From positions 1 through 48,493 of the forward strand of contig JALUTR010000145.1 in assembly GCA_027021785.1 (NCBI GenBank): a DNA stretch of 48,493 nucleotides, read 5' to 3'. The first letter of the stretch is position 1; each line of letters begins with the position of its first letter. Below are positions 26,940 through 35,508 of the stretch, in pieces. The notes below the pieces were generated by a model, which saw only the letters and a program-made list of their open reading frames with translations, was not told the origin of the DNA and searched no databases. This DNA comes from Fidelibacterota bacterium. Lineage in GTDB: Bacteria > Fidelibacterota > Marinisomatia > Marinisomatales > JAADGP01. The translations under genes and the position numbers were made by a program.

Positions 26940-27830
26940 ATGAAAAAAATATTATTCGTTGTGGCCATTCTCCTGGTTTTAACCGGTGGTTGCGAAAACA
27001 CAAATCGGAGTTCGCTTGGAAAGTTGACTCCTCCTGACGGGAATAATGTATTGGTTGTTGCTCATCGTGGTTATTGGAGAACCGCTCCCGAAAATTCATT
27101 GCAGGCAATTGAAAACAGCATTGAAATAGGTGCCGATATAGTCGAAATTGATGTCCGGAAGACAAAAGATAATCAATTTGTATTAATGCACGACGAAACG
27201 GTTGATAGAACCACGAATGGGAGCGGAAAGGTTGAAGATTATACATTGGATTCATTAAAACAATTGTATCTGAAAGATGTTACCGGGGCGCTGACCCAAC
27301 AGAAAATCCCAACCTTGAAAGAGGTTATGCTTTTAGCGAAAGGTAGAATACTGGTAAACCTGGATAAAAGTGAAAATTATATTTCCGAAGTGTATGAATT
27401 GTTACGGGAAACCGGGACCGTGCAACAGGCAATCTTTAAAGGATCAAAACCGATTTCGATCGTACGGCAAAAATACGGATCGGTTTTGGACAGTATCGTT
27501 TATATGCCCATTGTAAACCGGGAAACGAGCCCGACGGCGGATTATATAAACGAATTTGAAAAAGGTATTAATCCGATGGCTTATGAAGTAATATATGAGA
27601 CAGAGGATTCACCGATAATAGAATATATTGAAACCATTAAGGAAAACAAGGACCATGTTTGGGTAAATACTTTATGGGCTTCACTATGTGCCGGACGCGA
27701 TGATGACAAAGCAGTCGACAATCCTGACGAAGCGTGGGGCTGGGTAATACAAAACGGAGCCACCATTCTCCAGACTGATCGGCCGAAACTGATGTTGTCG
27801 TATTTAAGAAAAAAAGGATTGCATAAATGA
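26940..27830 (+). CDS. Glycerophosphodiester phosphodiesterase family lipoprotein
   Basis: About 296 residues. The lipoprotein signal MKKILFVVAILLVLTGGC has lipobox TGGC. The ATG at 26940 is preferred to 26931 or 26934 because AAAGG then has an 8-nt spacing. A GDPD TIM barrel follows: VVAHRGYWRTAPENSLQAI (catalytic His and the Glu-Asn), ADIVEIDVRKTKDNQFVLMH (Glu-x-Asp metal pair and second His), then RTTNGSG. Typical members cleave glycerophosphodiesters to glycerol 3-phosphate and an alcohol, with calcium. Being tethered in the periplasm between two symporter genes, it may free a transported product. The substrate could be another phosphodiester. Confidence 0.88.
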   Translation: MKKILFVVAILLVLTGGCENTNRSSLGKLTPPDGNNVLVVAHRGYWRTAPENSLQAIENSIEIGADIVEIDVRKTKDNQFVLMHDETVDRTTNGSGKVEDYTLDSLKQLYLKDVTGALTQQKIPTLKEVMLLAKGRILVNLDKSENYISEVYELLRETGTVQQAIFKGSKPISIVRQKYGSVLDSIVYMPIVNRETSPTADYINEFEKGINPMAYEVIYETEDSPIIEYIETIKENKDHVWVNTLWASLCAGRDDDKAVDNPDEAWGWVIQNGATILQTDRPKLMLSYLRKKGLHK

Positions 27831-27922
27831 AAGCGGGACGGCATCCGATAATCATTACCCGCGAGTCGGACCTTGGTTTTGGAAACGAAGTGATAAATAA
27901 TTATGAACAATAGGAGATTTTC

Positions 27923-29773
27923 ATGTTGGATGTCATCATAGTATTCGCATTTATAATCTACAGCATCGGTTCCGGTTTCAGGGCCAAATCCAAGGCTTCC
28001 GAAAACCTGGAGGAGTATTTTTTGGCCGGCCGTACCGTCAGCGGCTGGAAAGCAGGTTTCAGTATGGCTGCCACGCAATATGCCGCGGATACTCCCCTGT
28101 TGGTCACGGGATTGATTGCCACCGGGGGTATTTTCATGCTCTGGCGGCTCTGGATTTACGGCCTGGCGTTTTTAATGATGGGGTTCATCCTGGGCCGGGC
28201 CTGGCGCCGCGCGATGGTGTTAACCGATGCCGAATTAACCGAAATCCGTTATAGTGGTGAAGGTGTGTTGGCCCTGAGAAGCTTAAAGGCTATTTATTAC
28301 GGCACGGTGATAAACTGCACCGTGATGGCTATGGTGCTGGTGGCCGCCACCCGGATATCGGAGACGTTCCTCTACTGGCATTTGTGGCTGCCGCAAGGGC
28401 TTTACAGCACCATTCTGGGTTGGATTCAGGCGATGGGAATTAATCTTTCGTCCGGGGCAACCCATTTGGATCCGATGGTGGCTACCACGAATAACGTTAT
28501 CAGTATTTTAGTGATTGTGGCTTTCACGGCCCTTTATTCCACAACCGGTGGGTTGCGCAGTGTTATTGCCACGGACGTCGTTCAGTTCTCGATAGCAATG
28601 GTTGCGACGTTGATTTACGCTGTTGTCGCCGTGTCCCGGGCCGGCGGACTCGATACCATGATTGATAAAATGGTATCCCTGTATGGCGCGGCCCGGACAA
28701 GTGAAATTCTTTCCTTCAGTCCCGATGGCTGGGATATGTTGTGGCCTTTTCTGATTCTCATCGGATTGCAGTGGTTCTTCCAGATGAACAGTGATGGTAC
28801 CGGTTACCTGGCACAACGGACCATGGCCTGCCGGACGGATCGGGGCGCACGCTCGGCGGGGTTCATTTTCACGGTGGCACAGGTCCTTATTCGCAGTCTG
28901 TTCTGGTTACCTATCGGAATAGCGCTGTTGGTGATTTATCCCTACGAAGCAAGTGCCGTTGGCAAGGAAACGTTTGTCTCCAGTCGTGAAATATTGTTTG
29001 CTACCGGAATAAAGGAATTATTACCGGTCGGAATAAAAGGGCTCATGCTCACCGGTTTGCTTGCCGCTTTGGCGTCGACGATCGACACGCATCTTACCTG
29101 GGGCGCCAGTTACTGGAGTAACGATATTTATTTACGCCTGATAAACAAAACATGGTTAAAGCGTAAACCCTCATCAAAAGAACTGGTAATCGTTGCCCGC
29201 CTCTCGAACATTCTGATCCTGGCAATCGCCCTCACGATCATGGCCAACCTCGGTTCCATTCAGACGGCATGGTACATTACCCTGCTGTTTGGCGCCGGCA
29301 CAGGTTCGGTATTGATTCTCAGGTGGTTCTGGGAAAGGATCAACCTCTATTCCGAACTGGCTGCCATGGCCGCTTCACTGATTATCGCCCCCATCATCCT
29401 GTTTACGGTTGACGCGGAATGGCTCAAATTATTGTTGATGTCGGCCTCCTCCACCGTGATCGTGCTGATCGTAACCTGGTTAACGCCGGATACCGACAAG
29501 GATGTTTTGGATCGTTTCTACCAACGGGTCGAGCCTCCCGGTCTTTGGCGAAAAACCGCTGCCAGGTTAGAACTGGATGTCCAAAACCCAGGGCGGGAAT
29601 TTCGCCAGGGCGCTTATCTGGTACTGACTACCGCCGCGACCGTATACTTGCTGTTGGTGGGAATCGGCAAATTGATGCTCCCGGATCCCCTGGGCTCGTC
29701 CCTGTGGGCCTGGATTTACGTACTCCTGGGAATCGCCAGTGTCCCCCTGTGGTGGAAAAAGGTGTTCGCGTAA
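27923..29773 (+). CDS. Sodium:solute symporter family transporter, long form
   Basis: A 616-residue SSS-family protein, distinct from the one upstream. The N-terminus reads LDVIIVFAFIIYSIGSGF and then EEYFLAGRTVSGWKAGFSMA. The later stretch TQYAADTPLLVTGLIATGGI replaces the usual sugar-branch SNIGSEH-like segment. GLMLTGLLAALASTIDTHL is the sodium-site helix. The C-terminus carries extra helices and a cytosolic loop (TPDTDKDVLDRFYQRVEPPG) often seen in long SSS proteins of Planctomycetota and FCB bacteria. Good AGGAG before the ATG. A second importer in one operon suggests two related substrates or a heterologous cosubstrate. Confidence 0.88.
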   Translation: MLDVIIVFAFIIYSIGSGFRAKSKASENLEEYFLAGRTVSGWKAGFSMAATQYAADTPLLVTGLIATGGIFMLWRLWIYGLAFLMMGFILGRAWRRAMVLTDAELTEIRYSGEGVLALRSLKAIYYGTVINCTVMAMVLVAATRISETFLYWHLWLPQGLYSTILGWIQAMGINLSSGATHLDPMVATTNNVISILVIVAFTALYSTTGGLRSVIATDVVQFSIAMVATLIYAVVAVSRAGGLDTMIDKMVSLYGAARTSEILSFSPDGWDMLWPFLILIGLQWFFQMNSDGTGYLAQRTMACRTDRGARSAGFIFTVAQVLIRSLFWLPIGIALLVIYPYEASAVGKETFVSSREILFATGIKELLPVGIKGLMLTGLLAALASTIDTHLTWGASYWSNDIYLRLINKTWLKRKPSSKELVIVARLSNILILAIALTIMANLGSIQTAWYITLLFGAGTGSVLILRWFWERINLYSELAAMAASLIIAPIILFTVDAEWLKLLLMSASSTVIVLIVTWLTPDTDKDVLDRFYQRVEPPGLWRKTAARLELDVQNPGREFRQGAYLVLTTAATVYLLLVGIGKLMLPDPLGSSLWAWIYVLLGIASVPLWWKKVFA

Positions 29774-29831
29774 AATAAGCGCGAGCGTAAAAACTGTTCA
29801 TTAATTTTATTTCGAAATTCAGGAAATCCTT

Positions 29832-32800
29832 ATGTCAAAACTATCATTCACGGCCGTTATTTTTGATCTGGACGGTGTCATTACCCAAACCGCGCTGGTT
29901 CACAGCCGGGCCTGGAAGGAAATGTTCGATGAATATCTGCGCTTCCGCGAAAAACAATATGGCGAACCGTTCCGGGAATTCACCCATGATCGTGACTACC
30001 TTCCGTACGTTGATGGAAAACCAAGATACGAAGGGGTGCAATCGTTCCTGAAAGCAAGGGGCATCGATATTCCCCGGGGAGATCCCCAGGATCCTCCGGA
30101 TGAGGAAACCGTCTGTGGTCTGGGAAACCGGAAAAATCAAAAATTCAATGAAGTCCTGGAACGGGATGGAGTCGCGGTATACAAGAGCACGGTTTCGTTG
30201 GTCAAACAGTTGAAGGATGAAGGGATTCGTGTCGGTGTGGCTTCTTCCAGCAAGAATTGCAAGACGATCCTGGAAACGGCCGGGATAGAGGACCTTTTTG
30301 AAGTGCGCATCGACGGCGTTTCATCGGTCGAACTCAATCTGAAAGGGAAACCGGAACCGGATATTTTCACTACCGCCTGCGATTATCTGGGCGCTGCATA
30401 CGATCGGTCGGTTGTGGTGGAGGATGCCGTGGCCGGTGTTCAGGCCGGCGCCAACGGCAACTTCGGTTTGGTTGTGGGGGTCGCGCGCGAAAACAATGAA
30501 CGGGAATTGAAATTGAACGGCGCCGATATTGTGGTGCGGGACCTGGAGGAAATCGGTATCGAAAAAATCGAGGAATGGTTTCGCAAGGGGTTGGAAGAGG
30601 ATCAATGGAGTCTTAATTATTATGACTACGTTCCCGAGCGGGAACGAACCCGGGAAGCATTGTGCACTGTCGGCAACGGGTATTTCGGTACGCGGGGAGC
30701 GGCGGAAGAATCCGGGGCCGATACGATTCATTATCCCGGCACCTATCTCGCGGGAGTCTACAACCGGTTGCAGTCCGAAATCCACGGCAAAAACATCGTT
30801 AACGAAGATCTGGTCAACTGTCCCAACTGGTTGCCGATCCGGTGGCGAATCGGGGCCGGCCCCTGGACGGAACCGAATAACGTGGAAATAATCGATTTCC
30901 ATCACCGGCTTGATCTGAAAGGCGGAATTCTGCACCGTAACATGGTCGTACGCGATGAAAAAGGACGGGAAACACGGGTGGAATCGGAACGCCTGGCCAG
31001 CATGGCCGATCCGCATTGCGCCGCCCTCCGATACCGTTTGACCCCCCTCAATTACAACGCCACGATCACGGTCCGTTCGGGCCTTGTGTACGACGTTACC
31101 AATACGGGCGTTGAACGATACCGGGACCTGGCAAACCGGCATCTCGAACTTATCGCAAAAGGCGGTGACGGAAATTCCGTCTACGTTCTCATGGAAACGA
31201 ATCAATCCGGGATACGGATTGCCGAGGCCGCGAAAACTTTGGCTTTCGTCGCGAATCAGGAAGAGAATGCGGACGGTATTTTAACGGAAGTTGAAGGTGG
31301 AATATTTACCGGCATTACCACGCCTCTGACCACCGGACAAACGCTGACGATAGAAAAACTGGTATCCATTTATTCCTCGCAGGACACGGATGAGAAGGAT
31401 CCCCTGACGGCGGCGCGGAACTGTGTCGAAACATTAAGAAGATACCGTGGAGTTAAACAAGACAGCGAAAAGGCCTGGGAATCCATCTGGCGGGAAACCG
31501 ATATACGGATCACGGGTGACCGGTTTGCGCAAAAACTGATCAGGTTGAATCAGTACCACCTTCTGATCACAAGATCAATTCACAACGTTGGGATTGACTG
31601 GGGCATACCGGCCCGCGGTCTTCATGGCGAGGCCTATCGGGGTCATATTTTCTGGGACGAATTGTTTTGTCTCCCTTTCTATTGTCTGCATCTCCCGGAA
31701 ACGGCGAAATCAACGCTGCTTTATCGCTACCGGCGCCTTGACAAAGCCCGGGAGGCTGCCGGGGATAGCGGATACCGCGGCGCCATGTTTCCCTGGCAAA
31801 GCGGCAGCGACGGGAGCGAAACAACCCAAAAGTTCCATCTGAATCCGCTGTCAGGCGAATGGGGGGAAGACCACAGTTATTTGCAACGGCATGTATCGAT
31901 CGCGGTTGCCTGGAATGTCTGGAATTATTATCAAATGACGGCGGACAGGGAATTCCTGGCCCGGTACGGGGCCGAAGTGTTCTTTGAGGTCGCCCGGTTC
32001 CTGGCCAGCCTGACAACATTCAATCCGCGAACGGAACGGTATGATATTGAAAAGGTCATGGGACCCGACGAGTTTCACGAAGGGTATCCGGATGCCCGGG
32101 AGGCGGGGCTGAGAAATAACGGTTACACCAACCTCATGGCGGCCTGGGTGTTCGACAAGGCGCAGGAACTTCTTGGTCTGCTTTCTCCCGGCGCCCGACA
32201 ATCGGTCATGGAAAAGATCGGTCTCACGAGCGAAGAAATGTCACGCTGGAAAGACATCGGCAACAAATTGACGATCGGGATTTCCGCTCAGGGCGTCATT
32301 GAACAATTTGACGGGTTTTTCGCGCTGAAGGAATTGGATTGGGACGACTATCGGGAGCGCTATGGAAATCTTTCCCGGCTGGACCGGATCCTGAAAGCCG
32401 AAGGCGATTCTCCGGACCGGTACAAGGTCCTCAAACAGGCCGACACGCTGATGCTGTTTTATCTCCTGGATCCGGAGGAAGTGCGATCCATCCTCATGGA
32501 ACTTGGCTATTCCGCGGACGATCAAATCCTGAAGAAGAATTTCGATTATTATTTTCAACGAACCTCCCACGGCTCAACGCTTAGCTTCATCGTGCACGCG
32601 GCGTTGGCGAATGAAACCGAATATACCCGCCGGGCATGGGAAATGTTTCAGCAATCCCTGTGCAGTGATTATCGCGATATTCAGGGGGGAACCACGGGAG
32701 AGGGCATCCATACCGGTGTGATGGGAGGGGCGATCATGCACGTGTTGAACGCCTATGCCGGCCTGGATTTTTCCGGGGAAAGGCTGCAAATCAATCCCGC

Positions 32801-33005
32801 TTTACCACGGACGTGGCGGGAGATACGGTTTAACGTTATTTTCCGTAAGGTCGGCTATCGATTACGGATTACTTCCAATAGAATCGAAATTACCGCCGGG
32901 GAACGCAATGCCGATCCGGTCGATATTGAAGTCCTTGGTAAAAGGTATTCCCTTCAAACTGGTGTTTCTTTGGAAATAGAATTAACCAGTAAAAATGGAT
33001 CGTAA
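29832..33005 (+). CDS. Fusion of beta-phosphoglucomutase-like HAD and GH65 glycoside phosphorylase
   Basis: A 1057-residue cytosolic bifunctional protein. Residues about 1-240: HAD subfamily IA with FDLDGVITQTA (nucleophile and acid Asp), VASSSKN (motif II), KGKPEPD (motif III Lys) and VVVEDAVAGVQAG (motif IV). Residues about 255-1050: GH65 with N-terminal beta-sandwich, (alpha/alpha)6 barrel containing GHIFWDELF, the general-acid motif GPDEFHE (E747), the phosphate-loop SHGSTLS, and a C-terminal beta domain. GH65 phosphorylases split trehalose, maltose, kojibiose or nigerose with phosphate to beta-glucose 1-phosphate, which beta-phosphoglucomutase turns to glucose 6-phosphate. The fusion would couple both steps. 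Which disaccharide is used cannot be told. Confidence 0.9.
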   Translation: MSKLSFTAVIFDLDGVITQTALVHSRAWKEMFDEYLRFREKQYGEPFREFTHDRDYLPYVDGKPRYEGVQSFLKARGIDIPRGDPQDPPDEETVCGLGNRKNQKFNEVLERDGVAVYKSTVSLVKQLKDEGIRVGVASSSKNCKTILETAGIEDLFEVRIDGVSSVELNLKGKPEPDIFTTACDYLGAAYDRSVVVEDAVAGVQAGANGNFGLVVGVARENNERELKLNGADIVVRDLEEIGIEKIEEWFRKGLEEDQWSLNYYDYVPERERTREALCTVGNGYFGTRGAAEESGADTIHYPGTYLAGVYNRLQSEIHGKNIVNEDLVNCPNWLPIRWRIGAGPWTEPNNVEIIDFHHRLDLKGGILHRNMVVRDEKGRETRVESERLASMADPHCAALRYRLTPLNYNATITVRSGLVYDVTNTGVERYRDLANRHLELIAKGGDGNSVYVLMETNQSGIRIAEAAKTLAFVANQEENADGILTEVEGGIFTGITTPLTTGQTLTIEKLVSIYSSQDTDEKDPLTAARNCVETLRRYRGVKQDSEKAWESIWRETDIRITGDRFAQKLIRLNQYHLLITRSIHNVGIDWGIPARGLHGEAYRGHIFWDELFCLPFYCLHLPETAKSTLLYRYRRLDKAREAAGDSGYRGAMFPWQSGSDGSETTQKFHLNPLSGEWGEDHSYLQRHVSIAVAWNVWNYYQMTADREFLARYGAEVFFEVARFLASLTTFNPRTERYDIEKVMGPDEFHEGYPDAREAGLRNNGYTNLMAAWVFDKAQELLGLLSPGARQSVMEKIGLTSEEMSRWKDIGNKLTIGISAQGVIEQFDGFFALKELDWDDYRERYGNLSRLDRILKAEGDSPDRYKVLKQADTLMLFYLLDPEEVRSILMELGYSADDQILKKNFDYYFQRTSHGSTLSFIVHAALANETEYTRRAWEMFQQSLCSDYRDIQGGTTGEGIHTGVMGGAIMHVLNAYAGLDFSGERLQINPALPRTWREIRFNVIFRKVGYRLRITSNRIEITAGERNADPVDIEVLGKRYSLQTGVSLEIELTSKNGS

Positions 33006-33209
33006 ACATATCGAAATTGAAAAAGACTTAGAACTAGGCAAAGGCTGAGGAGAAATTCCAGTTGCATTACTCCGGCATATCTTAATCGTTTTAAATAATG
33101 GAATTTCCAATTTTTAATACCCTCGCCTGCAACTTAGCCTTAATGAATACTAAAAATGGAAAATGCGATAATTTGGGAATAGACATAACATGAAAGCAGG
33201 AGCAAAAAC
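33006..33209 (+). other. Leader with nested inverted repeats before the kinase gene
   Basis: Three co-nested arm pairs: AAGGCT (33041-33046) with AGCCTT (33136-33141), GAGG (33047-33050) with CCTC (33121-33124), and GAAATTCCA (33052-33060) with TGGAATTTC (33099-33107). They could fold the 100-nt region into one branched stem. Function unknown; it may be a transcript-end or mRNA-processing structure. Confidence 0.35.
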
Positions 33210-33848
33210 ATGATTGGTGACGTACTCTTAATTACGGAAAAACATACCCGCGCGGCTTCGCAGTTAAAGGAAATAATCAAACAACGGAAGGCGGAAAAAC
33301 CGGTGGTTGCCATTGCCGGAGAATCGGGCAGCGGAAAATCAGAGGTTGCTCATGAGCTGCGCCGACTGTTAAAAAAAGATGGCTACCTGGTTAAAATCCT
33401 TCACGGCGACAACTACTATAAAACATCACCGACCGAAAGAACCGCCTGGCGAAAAAAACACGGGATCGAAAGCATCGGTGAAAATGAATACGATTGGGAG
33501 TTGCTCAAGGGGAACATTGAGGATTTTCAAAAGGGAAGGGAGTCGGTTTTACCTTTTTTAGACCTGTTTACGAACCAGAGAGACCGGTTAATCACCGATT
33601 TCAAGGATATTAATGTGCTTATCCTGGAAGGACTCTATTGCCTGCGCGCGCCGGCGGATTTGAAAGTGTTAATCGATCTGACTTACCACGAAACAAAGAA
33701 AGCGCAAATCGTGAGGGGCAAGGAGACCCTTGATGAATACCGGTTACAGGTACTCGAACGTGAACATCAGGTAATCCAGTCGCACCGATCATTAGCGAAT
33801 TTTTTGATTACCAGGGATTACAATGTTATCGAACAGGGGCTATCCTGA
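33210..33848 (+). CDS. Uridine kinase/phosphoribulokinase-type P-loop kinase
   Basis: A 212-residue P-loop protein. Walker A is GESGSGKS at 37-44, a DNYY motif (HGDNYYKTSPTERTAW) stands where uridine kinases have DSFY, and ILEGLYCLR is the Walker B-like strand, so the fold is the PRK/Udk group. The usual uridine-binding signature is not obvious and the N-terminus adds a 30-residue helix. AGGAG precedes the ATG at good spacing. It is the last gene of the GH65 operon, so a small-molecule or sugar kinase acting on a product of that pathway is the attractive idea; a nucleoside kinase is the alternative. Confidence 0.75.
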   Translation: MIGDVLLITEKHTRAASQLKEIIKQRKAEKPVVAIAGESGSGKSEVAHELRRLLKKDGYLVKILHGDNYYKTSPTERTAWRKKHGIESIGENEYDWELLKGNIEDFQKGRESVLPFLDLFTNQRDRLITDFKDINVLILEGLYCLRAPADLKVLIDLTYHETKKAQIVRGKETLDEYRLQVLEREHQVIQSHRSLANFLITRDYNVIEQGLS

Positions 33849-33885
33849 TGAAAGTTAATAACTGACATTATCCACTTCGAAAAGC

Positions 33886-33899
33886 GTGAAGCGTGAAAC
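33886..33899 (+). repeat. GTGAAAC-family heptamer pair
   Basis: GTGAAGC then GTGAAAC, in the spacer between the convergent kinase and fusion genes. The remaining 180 bp of this spacer show no gene or clear terminator. Confidence 0.5.
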
Positions 33900-34080
33900 G
33901 CGAATTTTGATTCAGAGGTCAGAAACTTGAAATTTTGATGTATGTTCTTGTAAGGACTCCCTTGTCATTGCCATATGGCACAATTTTAGGCGTTAAATAA
34001 TATCTGTCCGTGTCCTTTTCGGGTTTGTGGAATCTCTTTTCTTGACGTATCTGTGATGGTTTATCGGAACGGGTACAATC

Positions 34081-35508
34081 TTATTCTATTTCTTTTATGA
34101 AAATATTCCTGAAGGAAACGGAAGTCTCCCAGTCGTGATTTTGCAGACCGATGTACCCTTCCCTGGCAAAATCCGCGACCTTCCCCCGGGGTTCGGCCAT
34201 CCAGTCAATGACCTCTTTACCATTTAATTCCACCCGGATATTGGATCCCTTGAATGTAATCTTGTAATGGTTCCATTCCCCCGTGGGCCTGGACGCGTTC
34301 ATTTTCGGTGCTTCGGCGTCGTAGACGGCGGCCGTCTTGTGAACACCTTCGCTGGCGTCATCGATCTGTATTTCAAAAGAGTGATAAATATAGTTGTCGC
34401 TCACCGGCACGTCGGGGACCCTCAAAAATATTCCCGAATTGGATTTGAAATCGGAGCACTTGAAATCAAGTTCCAACACGAAGTCCTTGTACTTTTTTAC
34501 ACTGTACCAAAGCAGTCCCATTCCACCATGCGTTTTAAGAACGCCGGTTTCCCGGTCTAACTCAAAGTAACCCGGGCCGTAGTGGTTCCAGCCGTGTTTG
34601 GCGTACTTGCCCTGCCGGAAGCTGAGCAGTTCCTCGTAGCCTTTGTAGTATGTGATACTATCGATGTATTCCAGCCCCTTGCGGATGATTTGTGAAGGGT
34701 TAAAGGTTTCGTCTTCCTGCTCGAGCTCAATGGCGAGGATGCCGTCAAAATGCTGCAGGGTCAGTTCCGCCAGGAGGTCGTGGATATTGGTCTTGCCCCG
34801 GCCGAAAGGAACGGTGCGGGCATCTTTGGAGCCAAATGTGTCCAGATCTTCCAGATGCACATCGAGAATCCGGCCCTTTAACATTCTGAGCCCATCAATA
34901 ACGTTCACCCCCGTTCTTACCCAGTGGCCCACATCGGCACAGGCCCCGATGCGCGGGTCCAGGCCGTTTACAACCCTCAGAACCGCTTCGGGACGGGCAT
35001 ACCTGGACGGCGCCGGATGATTGTGAACGGCCACGCGAATGTTGTATTCCTTCACCATCTTTTCGATAAGCGAAAAGTCGTCGTAGTCCGGTTCCGTCAC
35101 AATCGTCCGGATGCCCATCTTTTTCGCGAAATCGAAGACTTCGCGCATACTCTGTTCGTTGTTCTCGAACTTCACCACGCCGTAGCCGGCCAGTGTGATC
35201 CCGGCTTTCCCGAGGGCTTGTTTAACGGCGTCCATCTGTTTTTCGTTCAGGTAGTGGTCGAACTTTACATCCGGATCATCTTTGCTCAGGATTTGGCCCG
35301 GGTAGGCCTCAAGATACTTGAGGCCCAACGCCTTTACTTTTTCCACACTTTCAAAGAACGAAAATTTTCTGAACGTCCAGGTCTGGACGCCGATGTTCAT
35401 TTCTTTTATTCGTACTTCCTGATAATTCACGGTTGCTTTCTCCTCCTGTCCGACGCAAGTGAGCCAGAGAAGTCCGATAATCGGGATTAGAAGCGTTGTT
35501 TTTTTCAT
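34081..35508 (-). CDS. Exported fusion: sugar isomerase/epimerase TIM barrel plus DUF1080 (3-keto-disaccharide hydrolase)
   Basis: A 475-residue protein starting at MKKTTLLIPIIGLLWLTC, a signal sequence with a weak lipobox (LTC). The ATG overlaps the upstream stop (ATGA) behind AGGAAA. Residues about 37-285 are a xylose-isomerase-like TIM barrel (AP_endonuc_2) with likely metal ligands in VTEPDYDDF, ACADVGHW, LDVHLEDLD and AIELEQE. From about 295 to the end is DUF1080 (PF06439), recognised by YKDFVLELDFK, NSGIFLRVPD, FEIQIDD, GEWNHYKITF and FRNIFIKE. DUF1080 enzymes act on 3-keto-glycosides, and partner isomerases rearrange 3-keto sugars, so this protein may do two consecutive steps in the periplasm. 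Confidence 0.88.
   Translation of the reverse strand: MKKTTLLIPIIGLLWLTCVGQEEKATVNYQEVRIKEMNIGVQTWTFRKFSFFESVEKVKALGLKYLEAYPGQILSKDDPDVKFDHYLNEKQMDAVKQALGKAGITLAGYGVVKFENNEQSMREVFDFAKKMGIRTIVTEPDYDDFSLIEKMVKEYNIRVAVHNHPAPSRYARPEAVLRVVNGLDPRIGACADVGHWVRTGVNVIDGLRMLKGRILDVHLEDLDTFGSKDARTVPFGRGKTNIHDLLAELTLQHFDGILAIELEQEDETFNPSQIIRKGLEYIDSITYYKGYEELLSFRQGKYAKHGWNHYGPGYFELDRETGVLKTHGGMGLLWYSVKKYKDFVLELDFKCSDFKSNSGIFLRVPDVPVSDNYIYHSFEIQIDDASEGVHKTAAVYDAEAPKMNASRPTGEWNHYKITFKGSNIRVELNGKEVIDWMAEPRGKVADFAREGYIGLQNHDWETSVSFRNIFIKEIE

Noticed and set aside
30321-31205. 294-residue minus-strand open frame
   Set aside because: Antisense to the HAD-GH65 fusion, whose motifs run straight across it.
33974-33991. 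Sigma-54 promoter (TGGCAC followed by a -12 element)
   Set aside because: TGGCAC is present, but after five bases the sequence is TAGGC, not TTGC, and it lies between convergent genes with nothing to drive.
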